Below, piece by piece: positions 36,593 through 46,341 of a stretch of 64,000 bases of DNA; the stretch's first letter is position 1, and every line of letters begins with the position of its first letter. The DNA comes from Marinitoga aeolica (GTDB lineage Bacteria > Thermotogota > Thermotogae > Petrotogales > Petrotogaceae): positions 1,302,001 through 1,366,000 of the forward strand of contig NZ_CP069362.1 in NCBI RefSeq assembly GCF_029910535.1, written 5' to 3'. The notes under the pieces are model-generated. The model was not told the DNA's origin, did not search any database, and saw only the letters and a program-made list of their open reading frames with translations. The translations under genes were made by a program, and so were the position numbers.

Positions 36593-37726
36593 TTGAATCA
36601 GAAGAAAGATTATTATGGAATACTTGGAGTTTCTAAGAATGCAACACCAGAAGAAATAAAAAAAGCATATAGACAATTGGTCAAAAAATGGCATCCAGAT
36701 AGACATCAAGAAAATAAAAAAGAAGCAGAAGAAAAATTTAAAGAAATCCAGGAAGCATATGAAGTATTAAGCGATCCTCAAAAGAAAGCTCTTTATGATA
36801 GATTTGGTTTTGTTCCAGAAAATGGTATGCCACCTCCGGGCCAAGGTGGAGGAAGAGGTGGATTTGAAGATTTATTTGAGGATTTATTTGGTAATTTTGG
36901 AGATTTTGGTGGAACATTTTCTGATATATTTGATATGTTTATGGGTGGAGGAACTGCTTCTCAAAGAAGGCAAAGAACATCAAAACCTCCAGTAAAGGGA
37001 GAAGATAAATTTTTCTCAATTACAGTTGATTTAAAAGATGTATTAAATAATATAAAAAAACATATAGAATACGATAGATATGCTGTATGTAAAGCTTGTA
37101 ATGGAACTGGAGCAAAAAATGGGACAAGCTTTACAACATGTCCAAGGTGTAACGGAACTGGTACAATAAAGGAAGAAGAAAGAACATTTTTTGGAGTATT
37201 TGTTAGAAATTATCAGTGTCCAACCTGTCATGGAGAAGGAAAGATAATAAATGAACGATGTGATGTGTGTCATGGTAGTGGAAAAATAATACATAGGGAA
37301 AAAATAGATATAACAATTCCAGCTGGTGTAGAAGACGGATATACTTTTAGAATACCAAACAAAGGAAATGATGGTAAAAATGGCGGGCCAGCAGGAGATT
37401 TGATAATTAAGGTCAATGTAAGAAGACATCCAAAATTTGTAAGAAATGGAAATAATTTAGAAACTACAGTAGATATCGATTATGTACAGGCTTTGTTAGG
37501 ATCTACTATAGAATTAGAATTGTTAAATGGAAAAACAACATTAAAAATTCCAGAAGGAACAAATCCTGGAACAGTTCTTGTTTTAAAAGGGCATGGACTT
37601 CCTGATTTTAGGACGGGAAAATTTGGGGATTTATATGTAAAGATAAATGTTAAAATTAAAAAACCAGGATTAAGGGAGAAGAAGCTACTAAAAGAAATTG
37701 CTAAATTAAAAAGACTGGGGGAATAA
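36593..37726 (+). CDS. dnaJ: Chaperone DnaJ
   Basis: This DnaJ of about 377 residues has a J domain with HPD ([13 protein letters not shown]), a glycine/phenylalanine-rich linker, four CxxCxGxG zinc repeats ([32 protein letters not shown]) and the C-terminal substrate domain. The start is probably TTG 36593, seven bases from AGGGGTG. An in-frame ATG at 36587 overlaps the grpE stop. dnaK is not in this cluster. Confidence 0.95.
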   Translation: MNQKKDYYGILGVSKNATPEEIKKAYRQLVKKWHPDRHQENKKEAEEKFKEIQEAYEVLSDPQKKALYDRFGFVPENGMPPPGQGGGRGGFEDLFEDLFGNFGDFGGTFSDIFDMFMGGGTASQRRQRTSKPPVKGEDKFFSITVDLKDVLNNIKKHIEYDRYAVCKACNGTGAKNGTSFTTCPRCNGTGTIKEEERTFFGVFVRNYQCPTCHGEGKIINERCDVCHGSGKIIHREKIDITIPAGVEDGYTFRIPNKGNDGKNGGPAGDLIIKVNVRRHPKFVRNGNNLETTVDIDYVQALLGSTIELELLNGKTTLKIPEGTNPGTVLVLKGHGLPDFRTGKFGDLYVKINVKIKKPGLREKKLLKEIAKLKRLGE

Positions 37727-37729
37727 ATT

Positions 37730-38620
37730 TTGGAAAAAAGATTTGATTTTAAAAAAGAGACCGTTAATTATATTATAATAACAATTGGAACATTATTAAC
37801 AGCGTTGGGGATTGTATTATTTCTTGATCCATTTTCTATAGTTGCTGGTGGTGTTAGTGGTCTCGCTATTGTGTTAAAAAGTTTGTTTGGATGGTGGCTG
37901 GGATTACAGATGTTAATTTATAATGTGATCCTTTTTGCTTTGGGATTTTGGTTATTAGGCGTAGGTTTTGGTTTTAAAAGTATTTATGCAGCATTACTAT
38001 TGTCATTTTCAATTGACTATTTTGAACAGGTCTGGCATTTGGATTCGAAAATGAAGTCTTTGCTATTAAATTCTAATTTTAATATTGACCCGTTATTAAT
38101 AAGTGCTATTTATGGTGGTGTTTTAGCTGGTATTGGTATAGGACTTGTCATATGGAGAAATGCCTCTACTGGAGGTACTGATATTATAGCAATGATAATA
38201 AACAAATATTTTCATATTTCAACTGGTAAAGGTCTTTTATTAGTTGATACATTGGTCACTATGTCAGCATTTTTGATTAATCCAATTGTTCCAATGTTTG
38301 GTGTTATAACTATCTTTGTAACTTCAAAAATGATAGATACTGTAGTTGAAGGATTTGAGGCAACAAGAACAGTGTTGGTTATAAGCGAAAAATATGATAA
38401 AATTAAAGAGATGATATTTGAAAAACTCGATAGAGGCGTTACTTTTTTAGAGGGCGAAGGAGGATATACATCAAAGGAGCGAAAAATTTTAATGGTTGTA
38501 TTAACAAGAAGAGAAATTGGAGAATTAAGAAGGATAATAAAAAATGTTGATGATAAAGCATTTGTAAGTATATTCCCAAATTCGGAAACTTTAGGTTATG
38601 GATTTAAGAGGTTAAGATAG
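37730..38620 (+). CDS. YitT-family membrane protein (DUF161/DUF2179)
   Basis: This 296-residue protein has about five membrane helices (ITIGTLLTALGIVLFLDPFS, YGGVLAGIGIGLVIWRNAST) and the signature SIVAGGVSGLAIVLKSLFGW. A soluble C-terminal domain follows, KIKEMIFEKLDRGVTFLEGE with YTSKERKILMVVLTRREIG. The role of the family is unclear. The start is TTG 37730, with GGGGGAATAAA upstream, 4 bp after dnaJ. Confidence 0.85.
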   Translation: MEKRFDFKKETVNYIIITIGTLLTALGIVLFLDPFSIVAGGVSGLAIVLKSLFGWWLGLQMLIYNVILFALGFWLLGVGFGFKSIYAALLLSFSIDYFEQVWHLDSKMKSLLLNSNFNIDPLLISAIYGGVLAGIGIGLVIWRNASTGGTDIIAMIINKYFHISTGKGLLLVDTLVTMSAFLINPIVPMFGVITIFVTSKMIDTVVEGFEATRTVLVISEKYDKIKEMIFEKLDRGVTFLEGEGGYTSKERKILMVVLTRREIGELRRIIKNVDDKAFVSIFPNSETLGYGFKRLR

Positions 38621-38631
38621 GAGGTTGAGTT

Positions 38632-39966
38632 GTGGACGACCCCAGTAGTTATAAGGATATTATTGTTATGATTTTGGAAATAGTGGGATTATTATTCTTA
38701 TCAGCGTTTTTTTCTGCATCAGAAACGGCATTAACTTCTATGAGTAGGTTGAAGATAAAGGATTTAATAGAAAGTGAGGATGATGAAAAATCTAAAGAAA
38801 ATCTTCACCATTTTTTACATCATCCTAATCAATTGTTAACTACAATTCTTGTAATGAATAATTTGGTAAATATTTTGGTTTCTTCTTTGACAACAGCTTT
38901 TATTATTGAATTGGTACCAGGAAATACAGGGAAAGCGGTAGGAATAGTTACTGGTGTTTTGACATTGATGATATTAATTTTTGGAGAAATAACGCCTAAA
39001 GTTTATGCGAGAGAAAATACGGAAAAATTTTTTAATATAGTATTTCCTGTAATTTCATTTTTAACCTATATATTAAAACCAATAATATGGTTACTGGTAA
39101 ATATTTCTAATTTTTTCATTAAATTATTTGGTGGTGAAAAAATAAGTGAAGCTCCTTTTATAACAGAAGATGAAATAATGAATTATCTTGATATTGGGCA
39201 TGAAGAGGGAGTTATAGAAAAAGATGAAAAGTTTATAATGAAAAGAGGCCTTGAATTAAAAGAAATTTCTGTAAAGGAAATAATGACTCCCAGGGTAGAT
39301 ATTATCGCTATACCAGAAGAAGATACTTTGAATGAATTGATCAAAATAATAAATGAGGAAGGATATTCAAGGATACCGATATATAAAGAATCAATAGATA
39401 ATATAATAGGTGTTTGTTATGCGAAAGATGTATTTAAAATTCTTGAAAAAGAGGGTATAAATGAAGATGTTTTAGAAATAAATATAAAAAATATTATGCA
39501 TAAAGTAGAATTTATTCCAGTAACCATGAAAGTTAAAGATGTAATGAAACTGTTTTTAGAAAAGCATACTCATATGGCTATAGTAGTTGATGAATATGGT
39601 GGAACAGCAGGGTTGGTAACTTTAGAAGATATATTAGAAGAATTAACAGGAGAAATATTAGATGAATATGATATAGTATCTGAAGAAATTAATATAGTGA
39701 AACTTGGTAAGAACATATATTTAGTTAATGGTACAACACCAATTAATGACTTAGAAAGAGAACTGGATTTAGAATTACCAGAAACTGATTTTGAAACAAT
39801 AGGAGGATTATTATTAGAAGAATTTGAAAGATTTCCAAAAGCCGGGGAAAAGATTACATTAGAAGGCGTAATTTTTGAAATAGTCTCTGTTTCAAAAAAT
39901 AAAATTGATAAGGTTAAAATTACCGTTAAGGAGGATTTTAATGAAAACAAATCAAGAGAAGGTTGA
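38632..39966 (+). CDS. CNNM/CorC-type hemolysin-family protein with CBS pair
   Basis: This 444-residue protein has an N-terminal DUF21 membrane domain (LFLSAFFSASETALTSMSRL, LILIFGEITPKVYARENTEK), two CBS domains (MTPRVDIIAIPEE, EEGYSRIPIYKES, HTHMAIVVDEYGGTAGLVTL) and a C-terminal transporter-associated domain. Members are linked to magnesium or sodium transport. It starts at GTG 38632 after AGGAGG and overlaps cdd by 26 bp. Confidence 0.9.
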   Translation: MDDPSSYKDIIVMILEIVGLLFLSAFFSASETALTSMSRLKIKDLIESEDDEKSKENLHHFLHHPNQLLTTILVMNNLVNILVSSLTTAFIIELVPGNTGKAVGIVTGVLTLMILIFGEITPKVYARENTEKFFNIVFPVISFLTYILKPIIWLLVNISNFFIKLFGGEKISEAPFITEDEIMNYLDIGHEEGVIEKDEKFIMKRGLELKEISVKEIMTPRVDIIAIPEEDTLNELIKIINEEGYSRIPIYKESIDNIIGVCYAKDVFKILEKEGINEDVLEINIKNIMHKVEFIPVTMKVKDVMKLFLEKHTHMAIVVDEYGGTAGLVTLEDILEELTGEILDEYDIVSEEINIVKLGKNIYLVNGTTPINDLERELDLELPETDFETIGGLLLEEFERFPKAGEKITLEGVIFEIVSVSKNKIDKVKITVKEDFNENKSREG

Positions 39967-40366
39967 ATTATTATATGAAAAAGCCAAAGAAGCTTTAAAT
40001 AATTCATATTCACCCTATTCAAAATTTAAAGTTGGAGCTGCTTTAATAACAAAAAGTGGTAAAATATACACAGGCACAAATGTTGAAAATGCATCTTATG
40101 GATTATCAATGTGTGCAGAAAGAATAGCGATATTTAAGGCGATATCAGAGGGAGAAAAAGATTTTGAAACATTAGTTGTAATTGGTGATACTGAAAAACC
40201 AATAAGTCCATGTGGTGCATGCAGACAGGTTATTGCGGAGTTTGGTGTTGATGAGGTTATACTAACAAATTTAAAAAAAGATTTCAAAGTTATGAGTGTT
40301 GAAGAACTGCTTCCATATGGTTTTTCTGGGGAAGAATTAGATGATAAAAATACTAATAATAGATGA
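39941..40366 (+). CDS. cdd: Cytidine deaminase
   Basis: This 141-residue homotetrameric-type enzyme converts cytidine to uridine for pyrimidine salvage. The zinc motifs are CAERIAIFKAI and SPCGACRQVIAEF. The start ATG 39941 has AAGGAGG upstream. It overlaps the following regulator gene by 26 bp. Confidence 0.93.
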   Translation: MKTNQEKVELLYEKAKEALNNSYSPYSKFKVGAALITKSGKIYTGTNVENASYGLSMCAERIAIFKAISEGEKDFETLVVIGDTEKPISPCGACRQVIAEFGVDEVILTNLKKDFKVMSVEELLPYGFSGEELDDKNTNNR

Positions 40367-41486
40367 AAATGAAGATCATCGTTATTTCTTAAAATATTTA
40401 TTTTCAAATGAAAATGAAATTTTAAAAGCATTGGAGTTCAACGAAGAGTTTAAGGTATATGAAGCAAAGAATGGATTAGAAGGTATAAAAATGGCTCAAT
40501 TGTATGAGCCAAATGTTGTTATATTAGAAGAGAAATTACCTGAAATGAGTGGGATTAAAGTTTGTGAAAGATTAAAATTAATAAAAAGGGATTTTGATAT
40601 TCCTATAATATTTTTCACAGCAGTAAATGATTTAAACACCAAAGAAAGAGCTTTTCAAATTGGAGCATCAGATTATATTGTGAAACCAGCTCATCCATAT
40701 GAAATTTTAATAAGGGTAAAGAAACATCTTGATTTTTATAATACTCAAAAAAAGTTAAAACAAACATTGGAAAACTATGAGAAGGATTTAAAAATAGCGA
40801 GAAATGTTCAAAAAAATTTATTGCCAAAAATAAAGAAAATTAATAATATTGTGTTTGACTATATATATATTTCATCGCATAATACTTCCGGAGATATGCT
40901 TGAAATAATTCCTATGACAAGCAATAAAATCTTTGCATATATATATGATATATCCGGACATGGGGTAACTTCTGCCCTTTTATCTATAATTGTTAAACAA
41001 GAAATAGATAGAATAATAAATAATGATAAACTGACAGATTTAAAAGAAATAATATTAAAGTTAGAAGAAAGTGTAAAGGAATATTTTTTTGATGGTAGAT
41101 ATTTTACAGGTATTTTTTCTATAATATCAGAAAATAATATTGAATATGTAAATTTAGCCCATAGAGAAGTAATATTTTTAAAAAACAACAATATTGAATA
41201 TGATAACAGAACTGATTTTCCGCTGGGAGTAGGATTGATTAACGAAAATAATATAAATATATTTAAAAGAGAAATTGATAAAGATACGTTTGTTATATTT
41301 TATACTGATGGAATTTTAGATATGACAAATTTCACTGAAAAAGAATTGCATAATATTATGGTTGAAAAAGAGTATAAAAACATTAAAGAAATAATAGATA
41401 CATTAAAGGAAGAAATAAGTAACCACCTTGACTGGAATTTTCCAAATGATGATATAACAGTGTTAGCATTAAAACAGGAGGAATGA
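40341..41486 (+). CDS. Receiver domain-SpoIIE-type PP2C phosphatase
   Basis: This 381-residue fusion has an N-terminal receiver (residues 1-125) and a C-terminal PP2C/SpoIIE phosphatase (about 165-380). The phosphatase has NTSGDMLEIIP, YDISGHGVTSALLS, YTDGILDMT and NDDITVLAL. In the receiver, the acidic pair D8/E9, T93 and K115 are present. The phospho-acceptor aspartate is replaced by E63 (VVILEEKLPEMSG), a possible constitutive mimic. RsbU-like proteins dephosphorylate a STAS anti-sigma antagonist, such as the one at 25874. Confidence 0.88.
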   Translation: MIKILIIDENEDHRYFLKYLFSNENEILKALEFNEEFKVYEAKNGLEGIKMAQLYEPNVVILEEKLPEMSGIKVCERLKLIKRDFDIPIIFFTAVNDLNTKERAFQIGASDYIVKPAHPYEILIRVKKHLDFYNTQKKLKQTLENYEKDLKIARNVQKNLLPKIKKINNIVFDYIYISSHNTSGDMLEIIPMTSNKIFAYIYDISGHGVTSALLSIIVKQEIDRIINNDKLTDLKEIILKLEESVKEYFFDGRYFTGIFSIISENNIEYVNLAHREVIFLKNNNIEYDNRTDFPLGVGLINENNINIFKREIDKDTFVIFYTDGILDMTNFTEKELHNIMVEKEYKNIKEIIDTLKEEISNHLDWNFPNDDITVLALKQEE

Positions 41487-41488
41487 AT

Positions 41489-42025
41489 ATGAATTTTGAA
41501 GAAAGAGTTTTAAATGAAGAAAAAGTATTTAAAGGAGTTTTGCTTGATGTAAGGAAAGCAACTGTTGAATTGCCAAATGGGAAAGAATCTACAAGAGAAT
41601 TTGTTGTTCATCCTGGAGCGGTTGCAATTTTGCCAATTGAGAATAATAGCATATATTTAGTAGAACAATATAGATTTCCGATTGGAAAACAACTGTTGGA
41701 AATACCAGCGGGGAAATTTGATGAACCTGGTGAAGAACCGTTGGAATGCGGTAAGAGAGAATTAGAAGAAGAAATAGGGAAAAAGGCAAATACATGGACA
41801 TATTTGGGATATATTCATACAACACCAGGATTTTCTAATGAAGTAATTCATTTATACATGGCAAAAGATTTTGAAGAATCTAAAATGAATTTGGACGAAG
41901 ATGAATTTTTAGAGGTAAAAAAAATAAAGATATCAGATTTTGAAAAAATGATATTAAACAATGAAATAACAGATGCTAAGACAATAGCAGCATATACAAG
42001 AGCTAAATTACTAGGAGGGATATAA
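41489..42025 (+). CDS. NUDIX hydrolase (ADP-ribose pyrophosphatase-like)
   Basis: This 178-residue protein has the Nudix box [20 protein letters not shown] followed by [15 protein letters not shown] is preceded by [19 protein letters not shown], typical of ADP-ribose pyrophosphatases. The ATG at 41489 sits seven bases from AGGAGGA, better than ATG 41483. Substrate specificity is inferred. Confidence 0.88.
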   Translation: MNFEERVLNEEKVFKGVLLDVRKATVELPNGKESTREFVVHPGAVAILPIENNSIYLVEQYRFPIGKQLLEIPAGKFDEPGEEPLECGKRELEEEIGKKANTWTYLGYIHTTPGFSNEVIHLYMAKDFEESKMNLDEDEFLEVKKIKISDFEKMILNNEITDAKTIAAYTRAKLLGGI

Positions 42026-42027
42026 AA

Positions 42028-43488
42028 ATGAGCGTTAGGGTAAGATTTGCACCAAGTCCAACAGGATTTTTACACGTAGGAGGAGCAAGAACCGCATTAT
42101 ATAATTATCTTTTTGCAAAAAAACACAATGGCGTGTTTGTATTAAGAATTGAAGATACAGATATTGAGAGATCAACAAAAGAATCAGAAAATCAATTGAT
42201 TGAAGCTTTGACATGGTTAGGTTTAGATTGGGATGAAGGTCCTAATGTAAAAGGGGAATATGGTCCATATAGGCAAAGTGAAAGAACATATATATATAAA
42301 CAAATGACAGAAAAATTAATTAATGAAGGGAAAGCATATTATTCATATGTATATCCAGAAGAAATGGAAGAGATAAAAGAAAAATTAGCCAAAGAAGGTA
42401 AACCGCCACATTATTCATATGAATTATTAGAACCATACAATACAGAAGAAAGAAAAAAAGAATTTGAAGAAAAAGGTTTAAATCCAGTTGTATTTTTTAA
42501 GATGCCAAGAAAACCATTTTCTATTAATGATTTAATAAAAGGACCAGTTACATTTGGTGAAGGGGCTATAGGTGATTTTATCATTATGAGAAGCAATGGG
42601 TTACCAACATATAACTATGCAGTAGTTATAGATGATATGACAATGGAAATTACCCATGTTATTCGTGGAGATGATCACTTATCCAACACATTAAGACAGG
42701 TTGCATTATATGAAGCATTTGGGGTTAAAGTTCCAGAATTTGCACATGTCTCAATGATTTTAGGTCCAGATGGTAAAAAATTATCTAAAAGACATGGAGC
42801 AACATCTGTAGAAGAGTTTAGAAATAAAGGGTATTTGCCAGAAGCATTGGTAAATTATTTAGCATTATTAGGTTGGTCTCACCCTGAAGGGAAAGAAATA
42901 ATGCCATTATCAGAAATGATAGAGAACTTTGATTTAAACAGAGTAAATTCAAGTCCTGCTATTTTTGATAATGAAAAATTAAAATGGATGAATGGAGTAT
43001 ATATAAGAAATGCAAATTTAGAAAGAATTGTAAAATTATCAAAACCATTTATATTGGAAAAAGAACTATTAACAGAAGAACAATTTGAAAATAATAAAAA
43101 ATGGGTAACAGAAGCAGTCGATATTGTAAGAGAATCTGTTGAAGATTTATCTCAAATTCCTGCTAAATTGGAAATATTCTTAAAAGATTTTGAAGTAGAT
43201 CTTGAAGATGAAGAATTAAAAGAATTTTTAGATGCAGAAGGTGTAAAAAACACAATAAAATTAATACATGAAAAGGTATTAAATGATCCTGATTGGAAAG
43301 TAGAAACTATATTAAAAAATATTAAAGAAGCTATGAAAGAAGCAAAACCTAAGAAAAAACCTTTCTATATGTCATTAAGAAAAATCTTGACAAATTCTTT
43401 TGAAGGACCAGATTTAGTAAAAACCATTCATTTAATTGGAAGGACAAGAGTCCTTCAAAGATTGGAAAGAGTGGTGGCAAAATGGTGA
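42028..43488 (+). CDS. gltX: Glutamate-tRNA ligase
   Basis: This 486-residue class I synthetase has the HIGH-like [16 protein letters not shown] and KMSKS-like [17 protein letters not shown]. The C-terminal helical anticodon domain is complete. Thermotogota often have two glutamyl-tRNA synthetases, one of which can be specific for tRNA-Gln; which this is cannot be told here. It overlaps cysS by 7 bp. Confidence 0.94.
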   Translation: MSVRVRFAPSPTGFLHVGGARTALYNYLFAKKHNGVFVLRIEDTDIERSTKESENQLIEALTWLGLDWDEGPNVKGEYGPYRQSERTYIYKQMTEKLINEGKAYYSYVYPEEMEEIKEKLAKEGKPPHYSYELLEPYNTEERKKEFEEKGLNPVVFFKMPRKPFSINDLIKGPVTFGEGAIGDFIIMRSNGLPTYNYAVVIDDMTMEITHVIRGDDHLSNTLRQVALYEAFGVKVPEFAHVSMILGPDGKKLSKRHGATSVEEFRNKGYLPEALVNYLALLGWSHPEGKEIMPLSEMIENFDLNRVNSSPAIFDNEKLKWMNGVYIRNANLERIVKLSKPFILEKELLTEEQFENNKKWVTEAVDIVRESVEDLSQIPAKLEIFLKDFEVDLEDEELKEFLDAEGVKNTIKLIHEKVLNDPDWKVETILKNIKEAMKEAKPKKKPFYMSLRKILTNSFEGPDLVKTIHLIGRTRVLQRLERVVAKW

Positions 43489-44885
43489 AAAAAATAAAAA
43501 TATTTGATACATTAAAAGGGGAATTAGTTGATTTTGAACCTATAGAAAAGAATCATGTGAGAATGTATGTTTGTGGTCCAACAATATACAATTTAATACA
43601 TGTGGGAAATGCAAGACCTATGATAGTTTTTGATGCTTTTAGAAGATTTCTTGAATACGCTGGATATAAAGTAACGATGGTTCAGAACTTTACAGATATT
43701 GATGACAAAATAATAAATAAGGCTAATGAAGAAGGAGTTCCTTTTGAAGAAATTGCGGAGAGATATATAGTTGAATATTGGAAGGATTCATATTATTTAA
43801 GAATTAGACCTGCAAATTATCATCCAAAAACATCAAATTATGTATCAGAAATTATAGAATTCATTGAAGATCTGATAAATAAAGGATTTGCTTATGAATC
43901 TGAAGGTGATGTTTATTTTAACGTATCAAAATTTGAAAAATATGGAGAATTATCTCATAGAAAACCTGAAGATATGATAGCAGGTTCAAGGATTGAAATA
44001 TCAGATAAAAAGAAGAATCCGTTAGACTTTACATTATGGAAAGCTGCAAAAGAAGGAGAACCATATTGGGAAAGTCCATGGGGTAAAGGAAGACCAGGTT
44101 GGCATATAGAATGTTCTGTTATGTCTAATTGTTTATTAGGTGATTCATTTGATATACATGCTGGTGGAAATGATTTAATATTTCCTCATCACGAGAATGA
44201 AAAAGCTCAATCAGAAGCAAGACATGGAAAAACATTTGCAAAATATTGGATGCACAATGGTATGATAAGATTTTCTGGTGAAAAAATGTCAAAATCTATT
44301 GGAAATATCTGGTTGGTAAGGGAATTGATAAAAGCATATGACGCTGATACTATAAAAACATTTATATTATCTAAACATTATAGATCACCACTTGATTTTA
44401 CAGAAGAGGGTTTAAATGCTCAAAAGAAAGCCGTTAAAAGAGTAAATGAGGCATTAAAAAGAGTGGAAGAAAAATACGAAGAACATGTTCCATATATACC
44501 AAAATCAGAATATATGAAGAAAAGAATAGAAGAATTTGTGGATTATTTGGCCACAGATTTTAATACACCTAAGGCTATAGCTTTAATATTTGATCTTGTT
44601 AACGAACTAAATAAAGCATTTGATGAAAATAACGAGCAAAGAGTATTAGAAACATATCATTTAATAAGAAATGAATTTGGGCCAGTTTTAGGAATTTTTG
44701 AATTACCAACAAAAGAAGAAAAAGCTTTAAAGACAGAAGAATTAATGAATATATTGATTGATGTTAGAAATACTTTAAGAAAAGAGAAGAATTTTCAATT
44801 AAGTGATTATATAAGAGATACATTGAAAAATATTGGAATAACATTAAAAGATACACCAGAAGGAACTAAATATACAATTGACTAA
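43482..44885 (+). CDS. cysS: Cysteine-tRNA ligase
   Basis: This 467-residue class I synthetase has the [21 protein letters not shown] motif, zinc ligands ([27 protein letters not shown]), the KMSKSIGN motif and a C-terminal helical domain. The start overlaps the gltX stop and an intrinsic terminator follows. Confidence 0.95.
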   Translation: MVKKIKIFDTLKGELVDFEPIEKNHVRMYVCGPTIYNLIHVGNARPMIVFDAFRRFLEYAGYKVTMVQNFTDIDDKIINKANEEGVPFEEIAERYIVEYWKDSYYLRIRPANYHPKTSNYVSEIIEFIEDLINKGFAYESEGDVYFNVSKFEKYGELSHRKPEDMIAGSRIEISDKKKNPLDFTLWKAAKEGEPYWESPWGKGRPGWHIECSVMSNCLLGDSFDIHAGGNDLIFPHHENEKAQSEARHGKTFAKYWMHNGMIRFSGEKMSKSIGNIWLVRELIKAYDADTIKTFILSKHYRSPLDFTEEGLNAQKKAVKRVNEALKRVEEKYEEHVPYIPKSEYMKKRIEEFVDYLATDFNTPKAIALIFDLVNELNKAFDENNEQRVLETYHLIRNEFGPVLGIFELPTKEEKALKTEELMNILIDVRNTLRKEKNFQLSDYIRDTLKNIGITLKDTPEGTKYTID

Positions 44886-44886
44886 A

Positions 44887-44916
44887 AATAATCCCACCAA
44901 TTTTTGGTGGGATTAT
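44887..44916 (+). terminator. Intrinsic terminator after cysS
   Basis: An ATAATCCCACCAA/TTGGTGGGATTAT stem is followed by TTTTGTTTTTT. Confidence 0.9.
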
Positions 44917-44950
44917 TTTTGTTTTTTATGAAAAAAACTTCATTGAAAAT

Positions 44951-44978
44951 TTGACAAGTGCAAAAAATGTGTTATAAT
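44951..44978 (+). promoter_or_regulatory. Promoter of the GAF histidine kinase
   Basis: TTGACA (44951-44956) and TATAAT (44973-44978) are separated by 16 bp. Confidence 0.75.
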
Positions 44979-45009
44979 TGTAAAGAAATAGAAAAATGGA
45001 GGTAGGGTG

Positions 45010-46230
45010 ATGAACTGCGAAAATGATATTTTATCTAATTTTGAGCTAATGGCAGAATTATCATTAAAATTAACAGGAGAAGAAAATGAAAAGGAATTTA
45101 TGAAAAAACTTTTATCTGTTGCAATTGAAAGTATTCCGGAAGCAGAAGCTGGAACAATTTGGCTTATTGATAATACGCTATATAAAGCGGTGGTGGGATA
45201 TAATTATAATGATGATGTTGTCGAAAATCTTGTTGTTCCCCTTGAAGATTCATATATATATAAATATATGAATTCTATGGATATTATAGAGATTGATTCG
45301 TTTGAAGAGTTTAAAAGCCCATCAAGATTGTTCAAAGAAAATTTAAAGGTATTACATGCAAAACATGAAACAATGATAACTCTTGCATATCCATTAAAAG
45401 TAGGAAATACTATAAAAGGACACATATACATAGATAATTTTCAATTAAAAAAATTCAGTGAGACCGCAAAAAAATCATTAAAAATATTTGGCAGTTTTGC
45501 TTCTACTTTTTTAACATTAAAATCTTTACGTGATGAAGAGAAAAAAGCAAATGAATTAAATAGAATATATTTAAGTTTTATTACTCATGAAGTAAGGACT
45601 CCATTAACTGCAATTTTAGGATATGCAGAGAGTATATTAAGAGGGAAAGAGGATTTTTCTAAAGAAGAAGTTGTGGATCTTGTAAAAAGAATATATTTAA
45701 GTTCTAAACACATGAATTCTTTAATTTCAGATTTGTCAACTTTTAATAAATTAAATAGAGAAGAAGAATTGAATATCAATGAATTACATTTAAAATTTCT
45801 TGTATATGAATCAATCTCTATTGTTGAACCGCAGTTGTCTCCAGATGTTGAATTGAATATTAAATTTGGCGAAAACATTCCTGAAATGATAGAAACAGAT
45901 CCCATTAAAATGAAACAAATATTGGTAAATATAGTGGGAAATGCAATAAAATACACGGATGAAGGATATGTTAATGTATATATAGATTTTGATAGAAAAA
46001 CAAAAGAGTATATTATCCTTGTAAAAGATAGTGGTCCAGGCATGCCAAAAGAAAAATTAGAAGAAATTTTTAAGCCTTTTGTTAGATTAGCTAAAAATAA
46101 ACCTGGTAGTGGTTTAGGGTTGGCCATTGTAAAAAAATTAATAGAAAAGCTAAAAGGAAGAATTCATATTAATTCTGAAATTAATAAAGGTACTACAGTA
46201 GAGCTTAGATTTCCACAACGTATAAGTTAA
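45010..46230 (+). CDS. GAF-domain sensor histidine kinase
   Basis: This soluble kinase of 406 residues has a GAF domain (about 30-165) followed by HisKA (FITHEVRTPLTAILGYAESI, His near 193) and HATPase (VNIVGNAIKYTDEG, KDSGPGMPKEKLEEIF, GSGLGLAIVKKLIE). No membrane helix is seen, so it senses a cytosolic ligand. No regulator is adjacent. The ATG at 45010 is 7 bases from GGAGG; GTG 45007 is an alternative. Confidence 0.9.
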   Translation: MNCENDILSNFELMAELSLKLTGEENEKEFMKKLLSVAIESIPEAEAGTIWLIDNTLYKAVVGYNYNDDVVENLVVPLEDSYIYKYMNSMDIIEIDSFEEFKSPSRLFKENLKVLHAKHETMITLAYPLKVGNTIKGHIYIDNFQLKKFSETAKKSLKIFGSFASTFLTLKSLRDEEKKANELNRIYLSFITHEVRTPLTAILGYAESILRGKEDFSKEEVVDLVKRIYLSSKHMNSLISDLSTFNKLNREEELNINELHLKFLVYESISIVEPQLSPDVELNIKFGENIPEMIETDPIKMKQILVNIVGNAIKYTDEGYVNVYIDFDRKTKEYIILVKDSGPGMPKEKLEEIFKPFVRLAKNKPGSGLGLAIVKKLIEKLKGRIHINSEINKGTTVELRFPQRIS

Positions 46231-46295
46231 TAATAAAATAATCAAAATAATATTCGCTCATATTGTTTTTTCATATTTTATTTTGTCAACAGTCT
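46231..46295 (+). repeat. Internally deleted family-1 element remnant (copy 5)
   Basis: The sequence joins a left-arm piece (AATAAAATAATCAAAATAAT, ATTCGCTCAT) directly to the right end (TTTTTTCATATTTTATTTTG, TCAACAGTCT). The core and the outermost left end are gone. An intact terminator follows directly, as in the complete copies. Confidence 0.75.
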
Positions 46296-46297
46296 AT

Positions 46298-46336
46298 AAT
46301 AAAATCAGGAAGCTTTTTAAGCTTCCTGATTTTATT
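46298..46336. terminator. Bidirectional terminator after the element remnant
   Basis: A 16-bp perfect stem (AATAAAATCAGGAAGC and its complement) separates the convergent kinase and radical SAM genes. Its position next to the element end matches the distal hairpin of intact copies. Confidence 0.85.
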
Positions 46337-46341
46337 AAGTA

